Shown here piece after piece: positions 1 to 11,430 of a stretch of 51,889 bases of DNA (position 1 is its first letter; each line of letters opens with the position of its first letter). The position numbers and the translations under genes are program-made. Below the pieces are notes generated by a model. It saw only the letters and a list, made by a program, of their open reading frames with translations, did no database searches and was not told the DNA's origin. This DNA is from Oppiella nova (Eukaryota > Arthropoda > Arachnida > Sarcoptiformes > Oppiidae), in the NCBI GenBank assembly GCA_905397405.1, contig CAJPVJ010000049.1:1-51889 (forward strand). Direction: 5' to 3'.

Positions 1-148
1 TTCTATGTACAACTAATTTATTACCATGATTGACTTATGCCACTAATATTACACAAATACACAGAACTTTGTTTTTATTGAATTTAATTAATAAAAGCAA
101 ATAAAAATCTCAAATCATGATGAAAATATTATTTATTAATATTTTTTA

Positions 149-1132
149 TTAACAATTACTGAAAATGTTTGGGTCATCAATAGCCTGACCCCCAGTGCAC
201 ATGAATCCCAGAATGCGGTCATAATTCTTATATATGTTGCGAACCCATGCCGTGCGACAGTCCGTGCAGTTGACATACTGGCCCCCAATGTTCACCTGAT
301 TGGCATAATGTGCGTCCAAAAATGCCCCGAACACTTTCTCGTCCAAATAAGTGATAGGGTTGGGCCACTTGAACACCTGTAGGTCCAGATATGTCTCCCG
401 TTTAATGTTTGTCAGTGAATTGACCGCAAAACTCGAGCTATTAATGTACGGACTGTTGAATAAATGCAAATCCAGTCTCTGTTTGGACGGTTGGTTGAAT
501 GCAAACGCTTTTTCCGGGATGTAGTCTATGGATGACTGATCGACGGACAGGGATTGAAGTGAATTAAGGCTCGCAAAGGCATTGTCCCCCAAATGCTTGA
601 AATCACCGCTCAATGAAAGTGATGTCAACTTATTTTGGTAGCCATTGATTGGTCGGAAAGCGTCCGACGGTATGTCCGTTACGTTATTATGGGAAAAGTT
701 TATGGACTCAATGTTCACAAATTGACTCAATATATCAAATATAACCATTGGCTCCGGGCTACTCAGCACAGGGTTATTGCTGATGAGCAGGGTCTTAGTT
801 AGCAAGTAGTTTGCGTCGAAAGCGTTTCGGTGTATGAATTGCAAGCTATTAGCGTATTGTATGTAAATGTTGTCGAAAGTGATGCCTTGAAACGTGTTGT
901 CTTTGAGTTCAGTAATGGCTTTGTTTCGCAGATTAAATGTCTGGAAGTGTTTGGAGTCGTTGTCGAGGCTATGGTTGAGTCGAGCGAACAGTTCCACTAA
1001 ATCCAAGTCTTCATTGCCATCACATAAGATGCGATCGTTTTCGCATTTGCATGGATTCAGTAGTGATTGTTGTGGACATACGCTTAGGATTTGAGTGATA
1101 CTCAGACACAGAGTCACTGAATATATTAGTGC
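149..1132 (-). CDS. Secreted leucine-rich-repeat protein (3' exon)
   Basis: This exon encodes about 327 residues of an extracellular leucine-rich-repeat protein. After a hydrophobic leader (ALIYSVTLCLSITQIL) comes a cysteine-rich N-terminal cap (C-x8-C-x-C-x6-C, with PCKC and RILCDG). Irregular LRRs follow (LRNKAITELKDNTF, INFSHNNVTDIPSDAF, LSLSGDFKHLGDNAF), then a C-terminal cysteine cap (NCTDCRTAW through the final NC). Several N-x-S/T sites fit secretion. The architecture matches the arthropod LRR proteins often annotated as oplophorus-luciferin monooxygenase non-catalytic subunit-like. No catalytic function can be read from the sequence. There is no in-frame ATG before an upstream stop, so the start must lie in another exon. 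The acceptor CAGTTAAG/GCA fits at 1133. A candidate first exon at 1632-1646 (ATG AAA ACA GTG TAC followed by GTATAT) would give MKTVY plus the leader, 332 aa in all. The LRR call is firm; the first exon is tentative. Confidence 0.8.
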   Translation of the reverse strand, partial: ALIYSVTLCLSITQILSVCPQQSLLNPCKCENDRILCDGNEDLDLVELFARLNHSLDNDSKHFQTFNLRNKAITELKDNTFQGITFDNIYIQYANSLQFIHRNAFDANYLLTKTLLISNNPVLSSPEPMVIFDILSQFVNIESINFSHNNVTDIPSDAFRPINGYQNKLTSLSLSGDFKHLGDNAFASLNSLQSLSVDQSSIDYIPEKAFAFNQPSKQRLDLHLFNSPYINSSSFAVNSLTNIKRETYLDLQVFKWPNPITYLDEKVFGAFLDAHYANQVNIGGQYVNCTDCRTAWVRNIYKNYDRILGFMCTGGQAIDDPNIFSNC

Positions 1133-1190
1133 CTTAACTGTTAATTTAATAAATTAGTAATTAAATCATTTTAAAAACATTTTATCGTAT

Positions 1191-1194
<4 letters not shown>

Positions 1195-1236
<42 letters not shown>

Positions 1237-1249
1237 GGGAGAGAGAGAG
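1195..1249. repeat. (GA)n microsatellite
   Basis: An imperfect GA dinucleotide array with two GGGA interruptions, lying just 5' of the LRR gene's main exon, so probably in its first intron or promoter. Confidence 0.95.
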
Positions 1250-2119
1250 CATTAAAACTAACCCATTATTAGTTGTACAAATTCTGTATTTTAAAGTTAT
1301 TTAGTAATACTGTAGTATAATAAATAATTATTATAAAAGTTAATAATGTTATAATGATTAATTTATTATCATCTGTGCCTTTATATAATGTTAATATTAG
1401 ATTAAATAATATTAGAAATTAAGCATAATATAGTTAGTTATATCTACAACCAATGAATACACTTTTATTATACCTTTGCACATCTTACAAAATGCACTCA
1501 AAATCTTTGTGTTTATAATCAAATATAAAGGATTAATTATGGTTTAAGTAATCTAAATGTTTTCTTAAGTGTTTATTAGACGAGTTAAAATATTAGATGC
1601 CATTAAGTGCAAATTGAGTTCACTAATATACGTACACTGTTTTCATAGTAATGAACATTGAATATAAATTAAAACTTTTAAAAGAAATAATTTGTTGTTT
1701 AAAACAATATTGTAAGTAATTTTTAATATTGTATTGATTATTGCGATTGCGAAATATTACTACTATTAAATGCATTGATCTATAATTATTTATCAATTAC
1801 CTAAACATGTCTTAAATAAATATATAAAGATGGTAATGAATATAATGATAATTATTATTTATTCAATAAATATTTATGTACATTTCTAGTTTAATTAATC
1901 GTATAATAAAAAACACTGCCAGAACCTAATAGATATTACACAATAAATACAAAATCAACATTTAGTGAACTCAAAGTAGACTATTGATGCGATTTTTGAG
2001 GCAATAATCGTCGCAATCGTTTGCATCTTCAGCCCATAACTGGTAATCAATGTCTGAGAACTCATTGCACGGTATCTTTGGGTTACTATGGGATGGGATA
2101 TACATTGGATTCACTTGTA
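1250..2119. other. Intergenic or intronic stretch between LRR gene and castor
   Basis: AT-rich sequence with no recognised gene. It holds the tentative first exon of the LRR gene (1632-1646). On the minus strand an unexplained open frame runs from about 2162 to the TGA at 1971-1973. That frame is directly downstream of the castor stop codon and could be an alternative C-terminus. Confidence 0.5.
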
Positions 2120-5100
2120 TTAACTCGAAATCCGTTGTTTTGCACAATAGGACTGCTGTTGTTCATGCATTAGATAGTGGTCTAACTTCTTGAATGAAGT
2201 GTCACTAATGGGAACAGCACACGAACACCCGTACTGTCACCAACGAAGCGCATAATTATAATTAGCCAACACTTTGACTTAGTTCTCAGTCACAGTTACT
2301 AACCATTCGGCAGTGATAATGGCGCTCCTTTTGGTAGTATTCACACTCTTTGGTGCAAACGGTTCCGTCGTCTGACTCCTCGAATATAAGAGGTGTCGCC
2401 TCGTCTTGGGTTATATGAGTCCTATATTTATAGCAAATATTTATTATTTATTTTCTCATAATTACTTCATTTAATTGCTTTTTGAATGACAAATGTGTCT
2501 CACTTTGCGTGCTCTAGCAGTTGGTCCAAATTCGAGGCACAGAATTCACACCCTTTGCAGTGATTGTGTTCATTGCCTTTCAATTTGCAATTTTCTGTCA
2601 CACATTGCTCTCCGCTCTTAAAACTAAAATCAAATCAATTATAGGATCGATGGGTTCATTGAATTATATGACCATTCATATCATGACGGGGCTTATAAGT
2701 GATCTTACTTTGTATACATTTGCAAACATCTACTCTCAGGTATTTCTCCAATGATGTCCTCTAAAGGAATTGCACCGATTTGTGTGAGTGGTAACTGACT
2801 GGCCAGGGCTTCCGCTTCAACTGCTGTTGTTCATGCATTAGATAGTGGTCTAACTTCTTGAATGAAGTGTCACTAATGGGAACAGCACACGAACACCCGT
2901 ACTGTCACCAACGAAGCGCATAATTATAATTAGCCAACACTTTGACTCAGTTCTCAGTCACAGTTACTAACCATTCGGCAGTGATAATGGCGCTCCTTTT
3001 GGTAGTATTCACACTCTTTGGTGCAAACGGTTCCGTCGTCTGATTCCTCGAATATAAGAGGTGTCGCCTCGTCTTGGGTTATATGAGTCCTATATTTATA
3101 GCAAATATTTATTATTTCTTTTCTCGTAATTACTTAATTTAATTGCTTTTTGAATGACAAATGTGTCTCACTTTGCGTGCTCTAGCAGTTGGTCCAAATT
3201 CGAGGCACAGAATTCACACCCTTTGCAGTGATTGTGTTCATTGCCTTTGAATTTGCAATTTTCTGTCACACATTGCTCTCCGCTCTTAAAACTAAAATCA
3301 AATCAATTATAGGATCGATGGGTTCATTGAATTCTATGACCATTCATATCATGACGGGGTTTATAAGTGATCTTACTTTGTATACATTTGCAAACATCTA
3401 CTCTCAGGTATTTCTCCAATGATGTCCTCTAAAGGAATTGCACCGATTTGTGTGAGTGGTAACTGACTGGCCAGGGCTTCCGCTTCATTCATAGCATTAC
3501 TGCTTCTATTGCTGTCGTCATCGCAGCCAATATTTGTGCCCTTTTATTGTTTCATTACATTTTCAAAGTTAATTTATTACATAAACTTTATGTTGAGAAA
3601 AGCTCGAGTTATATAAAAACTTTTTCTAGAATAAATTCTATACTTAAATTTATTGTCAAACTCGAGTGACAATTATCTATAAGAATAAAAGAGTTAAAGA
3701 CTTGCCTCAAGAAAACCAAAGGCTAAGTGAGTGTTATTATCACTATTAAGAGATCGGATCATATTCTGTGCCAAACGGAACTTCCTGTACGCCAACTCAT
3801 TCTCTCTTCTCTCGTGTTTTCTTTTATGAGAGTATAACTGACCGCTCGAGTGCAGGACATATGTACAGCCTTTCATGGGTTTACACACAATGTATCATTA
3901 TTATGTAACAAACATACAATATATAGGGGTCAGCAGTCAAGCACACAATTTTAGACCATATAATGCTTTCATAGAAAGTATCTTATATACGGTATGAGCA
4001 ATTTGAGTCCTAATATGCAGTGCCTGTTGACCCCTATATAGAAAGCATGCAATACCTGGTCGTATGCAATGAATATGATTGCAAACGCGAGAGAAGCGGC
4101 AGCTTTCAAACGAACAGATCTCATGTTTCATAAACTTCTTAAAGCCGTCGCGATTCAACTGTTCATCTTTGATATGATATGACTTATGTTTTTCTGAGGA
4201 ATTTTTAATCAAAACAAAATATATTTTCAATTAAACTATTCTATAAACACTATATGTATTGCATTCATGCCTTTTGTATTTCATAACAATTCAAGTCGAT
4301 ATAAATATGATATAAGATATAAATTTAAATGAGTGAATGCCTACCCATATCTGCTTTGTTTTTGAAAGTATGGTTACAGTTGTCTCGTCTACAGTGGAAA
4401 TGTGTGGTTCTCTGACCAAAGAAAACGCACGACTCTAATAAACAGTCTTCGGTGGCGCGAAACCTTTGGAAGCCTTCCTGAATAATCGCCGTATCTTTTC
4501 GGTGATAATTCGCGTGCATTTGAACATCAGATGTACTGATATATACCTTTTCAGATAAAAACATTTATCAAACTTTTCAAATTCTATACTATTTTAGTAA
4601 TATATTATTTGTAATGCTTAGATTATTTGCAATATATACTATTCTATCGGTTTGTCTAAAATATATGCAAATTTATTGATAAATAATATTAATATCAAGA
4701 GTTGTAAATATATACTTAAAAAGTGTGAACGGATTGGTGACCCTGTTCACCCCGACATACCTTATCACACCCTTGTTTGAGACAATGATAATGAGTTTGC
4801 TTTCGATTGTGAGCACAGTTTGGAAACTTATCGGAACAGTCATCACAGGGAGAGTATCGCATGAATCCGTGTTGGAGGGACTCATCGCGCTTTTTATGCC
4901 ATTTAAAGTGACGAATCATCTCTTCTTTTTTGACAAAAACCCTTGAATTACAGTCCATGCAGTGGAAGTGCTCCCTATAGTTGAGTTCTTTGCAATAACC
5001 AAAACCACAATCCGATGCGTTCACAAATCTAAATCATTTCAAAACATTAAATTGAAATTTCTATTAAAAGAATTTCAAAACCATATAAATGTGAAAGAAT

Positions 5101-6236
5101 TTCAATTAACAACAAATAAAGAATTTATGTATTTTTTCTTGCATTGAATAGGCTTTGTGTGAATACCTCTTAACATATCGGGTATAGTCAACAGGTCCGG
5201 TGCTTTTGGCCAATGCATCAACTTTTGATGGCAATGTTCCTAAAGTGCAGACAAAGATTTTATAGAAATCGTATTGTTTTTTCATATCATTTATAAAAGA
5301 GGCTCTTCTCTACACTATACACTGTATAGTATAGTATACAGTAAAGCATTCTTTGTGTAATTCATTTAAAACATATTTTTCTCTTATTTTAGCAAAAGAT
5401 TCCTATTATTCTTCTCTCACATTGAGTTCAAGTTTAGAGTTTGACAGCAAAATGAAAAATGAGATCCAAATTGAGAGAGAAATACAATTAATCTTTTGAC
5501 AAATGAAACTAAAATTCAACGATAAATACAATAATAAAGCGTTTAGAAAAAGTTGAAAAAACACCAAAAATTATTGCATCGATTGGCTGTCGAGTGTGGG
5601 AAATCACTATTCACTATGAGTTTATGTAAATACGGAAACAGGTGTGGTATGGGGTCTACGTTAGGCCATCATTGGCATCAGTGATAGTGATGTCTCTGAT
5701 TGCAAAATGTAATAAATATAATAAACATATTCTAATTAATCACCCAAAACATCACTGTCTATGGCTATGGCTTTTTATGTCTATGGCTTTACTACACCAT
5801 TACATAAGGGAAACAATCTATTTGTGTGAACAGCAGGTATGGGAAACTGAAATCAGACGAAAGGGTCCTTTACTTGCTTTCACTGTTTATATCACATAAT
5901 ACTTATGAATAAAGCTATAAATATAATCCCGTTTTTAAACTTAAAAAACGAAAGAAATATTTTTCTTAAACTTGTTTTATATAAGTTTTTAAGAGCGGAA
6001 TCTTATCCATCATTTTGTGAAATGAAATGTCATTTAAAAGTTTCTTTTGTAAGGGAAAGTCTTATCCCCCAACCCCTCATCATAAATACAATGTCCTAAT
6101 AGATAGGGCATAGACATAGTGGTGGAGCTCGTCCTTGAATGCAAATATTAGAAATTCACCCCAAAAGCGATTACCAGCGCTTTCAAGACACCATCGAATC
6201 ATTGAATCCATACTTTCAAACCATTCCTCTCTCTCT

Positions 6237-6269
<33 letters not shown>

Positions 6270-9200
6270 ATACTGTCTGTCTCTCACACTCTTTAGTCAA
6301 ATAGATCTTTACTCCATTCCGTATGTTATTATTACACAAAATATTAGTCGGCATAACAATAGTCTGTTATGCAAAGCAAAGCGGCATTAATTCAATTCCC
6401 TCTTAAATTCAATTCAAATAATTGTCACAAAATTCATATGAAAGGCCTCTAAATATGATTTTATGACACTTTGAATATTGAAGACATACCCGAATGGGAC
6501 GAAGAAGAGGATGGAGCGAAGAAAGATTTGTCAATCCATGGCGCGGGCCCTAAGTTTGTGGCTGAAGACGACTTTTTCCATGAATTATGGGTTTGAGGAG
6601 TGGATTGTTTTCTGTCATTTAGACCTTTGATGTGATTTCCGAGAGCAGCGAATGACAGCAAAGAAGACACGTTCTGATGAATGACACGATTAGTACATAT
6701 TATGTTTGATTCAATTTTAAGGGTCATTAAGATAGGCAGTCATTACCTGTGGCACCGGCTGTTCATTGGAGTACCGATGATGGGGCGATGAGAAGAGTGA
6801 TTGAAGACTAGACGGAATACTGTCGTACACTCTGTTTCGTAATGAATGCAATAGATTGACATCACTTTCCACGTTAGAAGTGTTGCTTTTATTTCCGTAA
6901 TTAATTGTGTTTAACCCGGTGTTAGTTAGGGGTCCGTTAGAGTCTACCGATTCATTCGAGTCTTCGTTGGCATTCACTTCAAGTGATTGAGAGATAAAGA
7001 AAATCATTAATTCTGGAGAAGTATTTTTTATTGAGTTTTCTAAATAAGAAAAACACACAAAATTGCGAACAAATTAATGGATGACTAATAAATATAATCA
7101 ATTTCAAGAAGTGAGGAGTACTTCTCCACCCATAGCCCAGTGTGTGTGTGTCCGGGCTATGAGGGCTATGAGACTATTTGTAAGCCATAGAATTGAATAA
7201 TGATTATATTGACAGCAATAAGGAGATTGTGAGGCACACAATGTCAACATGAAATATTGCATCCAAACCAACCATCGCTTAAACTCTACTACTTGTGTTC
7301 ACTCACCGCACCTCCAGCTATACCTTAGAGAAGACAAATTTGCACAAAATATGACAAATTAATTCATCAAATGCTGAAAAAGCGTGAAGTTTTTAGTGAT
7401 TCTCATGTGTCGGATAGTGTGAGACTATGTGTGCGTTTGTCTGCGAAATCTCATTCAATGAGAATATATTATCAAATGAATGCAAATCTAACAGAATATC
7501 GTTAATCGTTGGATTCAATTCATTGCAATTCTGAGTTGTCTTCGATTATTCATAACATGTTTTGATAACATGAGAGCGAAAGTTAGACAGAGTTAGACAA
7601 TCGAGTGCTCAGGCATTCATAGCATAAGTGTTTGAAAGCGAATGCATTGTTCACTCGACTCCCGTTCCTCCGTTCCCTCGGATGGAGCGTTGAGTGCAAT
7701 ACAGTTGTGCCCTTTGAAGCACATTATGAGCTGATGTCTCATAAATAAGGCATCAAACGGCACACACAACCAGATTCAGAGTCAAGTCTTAAATGATTAA
7801 TGCATTTCTCGACAAACAATAAAATGTTTGAAAAGTTTTTATTTTGCTAGACAATTAAAAAAGAGTCGATTTTAATTACAAAGCATTTTTGATGCTATTT
7901 TATGTATTCATAAATTAGTATAGAAGTTGTGCTACTGGGAGGACTGGGAGGTTAATATATTTTATAAGGGTATTAAACAATAATATTGTAAAGTGGAGGC
8001 CAATGCACTGACTGGGAGTTGAGATCATAAACAAAGAGTGGTATAAGTCTTGGAGTTATGCATATTGTGTACAATTGTGTACTACTAGAAAACCAACAGC
8101 TCTTCCCACGCCGACAACTCTAACACCCCTTCCAAGAGGCCATAACTTGCATTAAAATTACTAAAAGAATTAACAAAGGTTAATAATAGGTCATCCCATT
8201 GGCACTGGCATTGGCAGTGGCACTGGCATCACAGGCATCACAGTGAGCACAGGCAGCCCTGCACTGGGAGTCGAGCACTTGTTGATGCTGTGGTTCGCAT
8301 GTCTGTCTGCATTGACTTCTTTCCATTCACTTCTCTATTCAATGATTACATACTTTCTCTAAAATCAAATCTCTTTCTCGTTCTTCTCAGTCATCCCTCT
8401 TTTGACAGCTTTTACTAAACTTTTGATTCTTTTCTTTCAAATGATTTGTTTCCCCTCTTTTTGCGAGATATAAATGCAATTATCAGAGAAAGAGATTATC
8501 ATTTTGTCTTTTATTCACATAATATATATAATAGTTTTTTATATAAATTTCTTTGTATATCATGCAATGTGTGCTACACTTGAATGATGTGCAGCACGTA
8601 ATACCACTAATACATTATCAAATGGCAAACTAATCCATTTCGTTCACGTCAGAAATCAACAAAAATCTTTCGATGCAATTATTGCCGGCGCAACAGTCCC
8701 TACCGTCCCTACCAGTCCCCACAATTCACAACTTTCCCTATTTTTTCTTTCTTTCCAAAACATTATTATTATTCTTCGCATTCCATACTAAAGATTAATT
8801 TTTTATTATTATTATTTCTATTTCGGTTTTCAATCTTTTTTCTAATTTATTTTAGAATTTACTTTAAAACTAATTAATATTATGAGACAAAGAAAATAAT
8901 TAAAAAACTTTAATGTGTTTCCGGTAATACATCATTAGACATGATGTGAATTTCAAATTATATATCGCGACAAAAATATCTCTTAATTCTCACTAATTTC
9001 TAGATTTACTTTTATTACTGTTATTAAATGTCATAAATTGTAATTCAATCGTCAATTATATTATAGTTTTTTAATTTGAAAAAAGCATTTTTTCTCAACT
9101 AATAGATTTCTTTAAATGTTATCATTAGTTTTATTGCAAATTTGTCGTATATTAAAAATACGTGAAAATCTGATGTTTCTTATGTGAAAAATCAAAGGGA

Positions 9201-11430
9201 AACATAGTTAAAATAAAATGTATGTTTTCATAAAATATTTCAAGTCTTTTTGTAATTATTTATAACTTTAAGTTAAGTTTTTTAAAAATTCCCAAACTCT
9301 TAAAGACAAAATTGATATCAAAAAACGATTGATTACAACAATAAATACTTAAAAATCAATTTTTTAATAACAAAATTGAAATTAATTCCCAAAAATGCTA
9401 AAATCAAAGTTATCTGAGAATGTCGTGACATTTATTCGCGTTTTAATGAATACACAAAATGTGTTTAAAAACATGAGTAAAGACTGGAGTTGTTAAATGA
9501 AAAATTCTTCTCACAGAAAGTTTCAACAGATTTGCCGTCATTTCTTTAAAAAACTTTTTATTCATCTTAAAGTTAAAGCTTTTTTGAATTGAGAAAATTT
9601 CCGGAGATTTGCCAAAAAATGAGAAATTTTGTAAAACAAGACGAGACTTATAAGCATTTAGGGCTCAAATTTAATCGCTTTATTTGAATACCAATGTGTT
9701 GTCGCCCCAGAAGTGCCGATTGGGCCCAGACGTGGGCGCTTCACCTTATAATTTATAGTCCACTCTTATAGTTATCATTATTTCTGCATTTTTCTTATAG
9801 TTTTTATTTCAATCAATATTATTATTATGATTTATTCCCACGTTATTTGAAATTAATATTACAAACAACGTGCTAATCAATTATGTCGGAAACAAGAGAT
9901 TTGTATTTTTAGGAACTTTTTCTCAAATTTCAGAAGTTATATTTAAAATGTCAAATTGTGACAAAATAGTTAAATTAAGTTAAGTGAATGGTTAAACGAG
10001 TTGACTCAAGACCATATAACAATAAAAAGGATCACTTATTGAGATTTAATGCCCACAGAATGCAAATCTGATTATGCATTATATTGCATATTCAGTGGTT
10101 GTAGGCATTGAGTTGAATAGAGTTTATGTTATCAAACAAATGACACTCAATTGATGGTAATGTTGTTTGACTGCAAGCATTACAAATACTATGACCAACA
10201 AGTGCTAAGACTTGACTGTAGACTCAACGTCTAGTACACAGAATCTAAAGTATGTTTGAATTGTAATCCCTTAGAAAGTGATTCAAGAGATAAACGATTG
10301 GTTTTGACTTCAGCGAAATGGATGCAAACAATGAATGCAATGCAATGCAAATACAATTAAAGGTCTATCCTATTAAAGGTAATCAAATACAAAGGTCTTA
10401 AAGAGGTCTCACCTGTTGTGACGGTAGCTTCGGCTGTATTCTTGTAAGGCATAGGAAGTTGTTGTTTGAGACCATAATAACCTAAAATCTGTTTGAATCG
10501 ACTCAAGTCGACCACATCCTCCTCCTCCTCATCAGCTGATGCCTCGTCCTCTTCATTCATGTCATCCTCACTACAACTCCTTTTTCTACTCAAATCCATT
10601 GGATTAGTTGTGTTCATCGCACCGGAACTGTTGGCTTCACTCAACTTCTTGTCGTTCACATTCCTATCAATTAATGGATGAGTTGTGGCATCACTTGCAC
10701 TCATGAGTCCATTAGAAGTTCCGTTGTTTTCCTGATGACTCAAATCCAATGGTTGTGACTGATGTTGAGTCGTGTGATTAGGAGGGCGTTGGACAGAAGC
10801 ACACCGTCTGATGCCTGTAATGGATGTGATGGACGTCACAATCGACGGATGACTAGACATCGGTAGCCGTACTTCTGATGAATCACAAACAGATGAAGAG
10901 TATGACTCTGAACCCGATTTGCCATTCATTAGATCCACGCTTTCGTTATCACTGTGTTCTTCATTGTCTTCGTGTGTCTCGTCGTTACTATTGTTCTCGA
11001 AGTGATTCTCTTCTTCGTTGTCTTCAACGATGAATATACTTCTCGGCTGAAAGTTTTTCCGCTTATTTCGTGCGCCACTACTTGTACTCAATTTAGAGGC
11101 ACTTAATTGCAAAATATCTACTCTTTTAGCACTATTTTTATGGTTGCATTCACTGTCATTGTCGTCGTCTTCGTCATCCTCGTCCTGATCTACATCTTCA
11201 GCATCTTGTGATGGCATGTGTTGCTGATGAGGCACTTGTGGACATATTTTGACATTTTTTTGGTTAAGTATATCACTGGTCAGCACAAGAGAATTACTGC
11301 CATTAGTAGATCCAGTTTCTGCGATATATAAGTGTTGCTCTGAATCCTCATCATTGATGACACGCATATTGAAGGCACTGGACGTGTGGGGACTGGTATT
11401 CGTGTGGTTGCCCTGAATTGCCTCATTCAT
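2120..11430 (-). CDS. cas: Castor/CASZ1-family zinc-finger transcription factor
   Basis: This is a nuclear DNA-binding regulator; in flies castor acts in the temporal patterning of neuroblasts. Exons with matching phases are 10413-11430, 6747-6976, 6490-6673, 5167-5239, 4761-5028, 4345-4546, 4056-4193, 3706-3869, 3377-3540, 3172-3291, 2972-3089 and a last exon 2120-2233. Using one copy of the 668-bp duplication this gives 930 aa. The N-terminus is acidic and Ser-rich, with PLDLS (227-231) and PMDLS (277-281). Diagnostic castor sequences follow: [98 protein letters not shown]. Two more fingers ([20 protein letters not shown]) end the protein. That is six paired C2H2-type fingers. The intron after 3706 begins with GC (GAG/GCAAGT). 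Untranslated 5' exons were not located. The identification rests on family-specific motifs and is firm; the exact C-terminus is uncertain because of the duplication. Confidence 0.92.
2152..3487. repeat. 668-bp tandem duplication of castor 3' exons
   Basis: 2152-2819 and 2820-3487 are direct copies in exact 668-bp register, differing at roughly ten positions. Each holds the last zinc-finger exons of castor. In the doubled arrangement the final exon of the upstream copy (3' exon at 2820-2901) runs into the downstream copy out of frame and stops after about 20 codons. With a single copy all exon phases agree. A separately assembled second allele is the simplest explanation; a real recent duplication is possible. 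Confidence 0.9.
3706..3706 (-). other. GC-AG intron donor in castor
   Basis: The exon ending in FGFLE is followed on the minus strand by GCAAGTC. No GT donor nearby keeps the frame, and the open frame would otherwise stop three codons later. AG/GCAAGT is the strong consensus of the rare GC-AG introns, and the next acceptor (TAAAAG/GGC at 3541) is in matching phase 0. Confidence 0.7.
5240..6489 (-). other. Castor intron with (CT)n array
   Basis: A 1.25-kb intron between the Ser-rich linker exon and the first zinc-finger exon. It contains a CT microsatellite at 6226-6269 and a short near-palindrome near 5318-5343 (ACTGTATAGTATAGTATACAGT). No coding sequence was recognised. Confidence 0.75.
6226..6269. 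repeat. (CT)n microsatellite
   Basis: A CT dinucleotide array with a short CCCTCC interruption, inside a castor intron. Confidence 0.95.
6977..10412 (-). other. Large first coding intron of castor
   Basis: A 3.4-kb intron between the N-terminal acidic exon and the second coding exon. It is AT-rich. A low-complexity stretch near 8200-8280 is made of short GGCA/GGCAT-type repeats. No exon, RNA gene or mobile element was recognised. Intron size is far above the 50-250 bp usual elsewhere in this window, so regulatory content is plausible. Confidence 0.7.

Noticed and set aside
2521-3422. Two plus-strand 77-residue reading frames
   Set aside because: They are antisense to the castor zinc-finger exons on the minus strand and have no ATG start.
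2152-3487. An eight-finger castor protein using both duplicated units
   Set aside because: The upstream unit's last exon runs out of frame into the second copy, which lacks its own first acceptor. The one-copy model is fully phase-consistent.
6080-6390. Reading frames rich in Ser-Leu or Arg-Glu repeats
   Set aside because: They are translations of CT/GA microsatellites; the same applies at 15115-15303, 16597-16932, 26152-26382 and 26830-27012.
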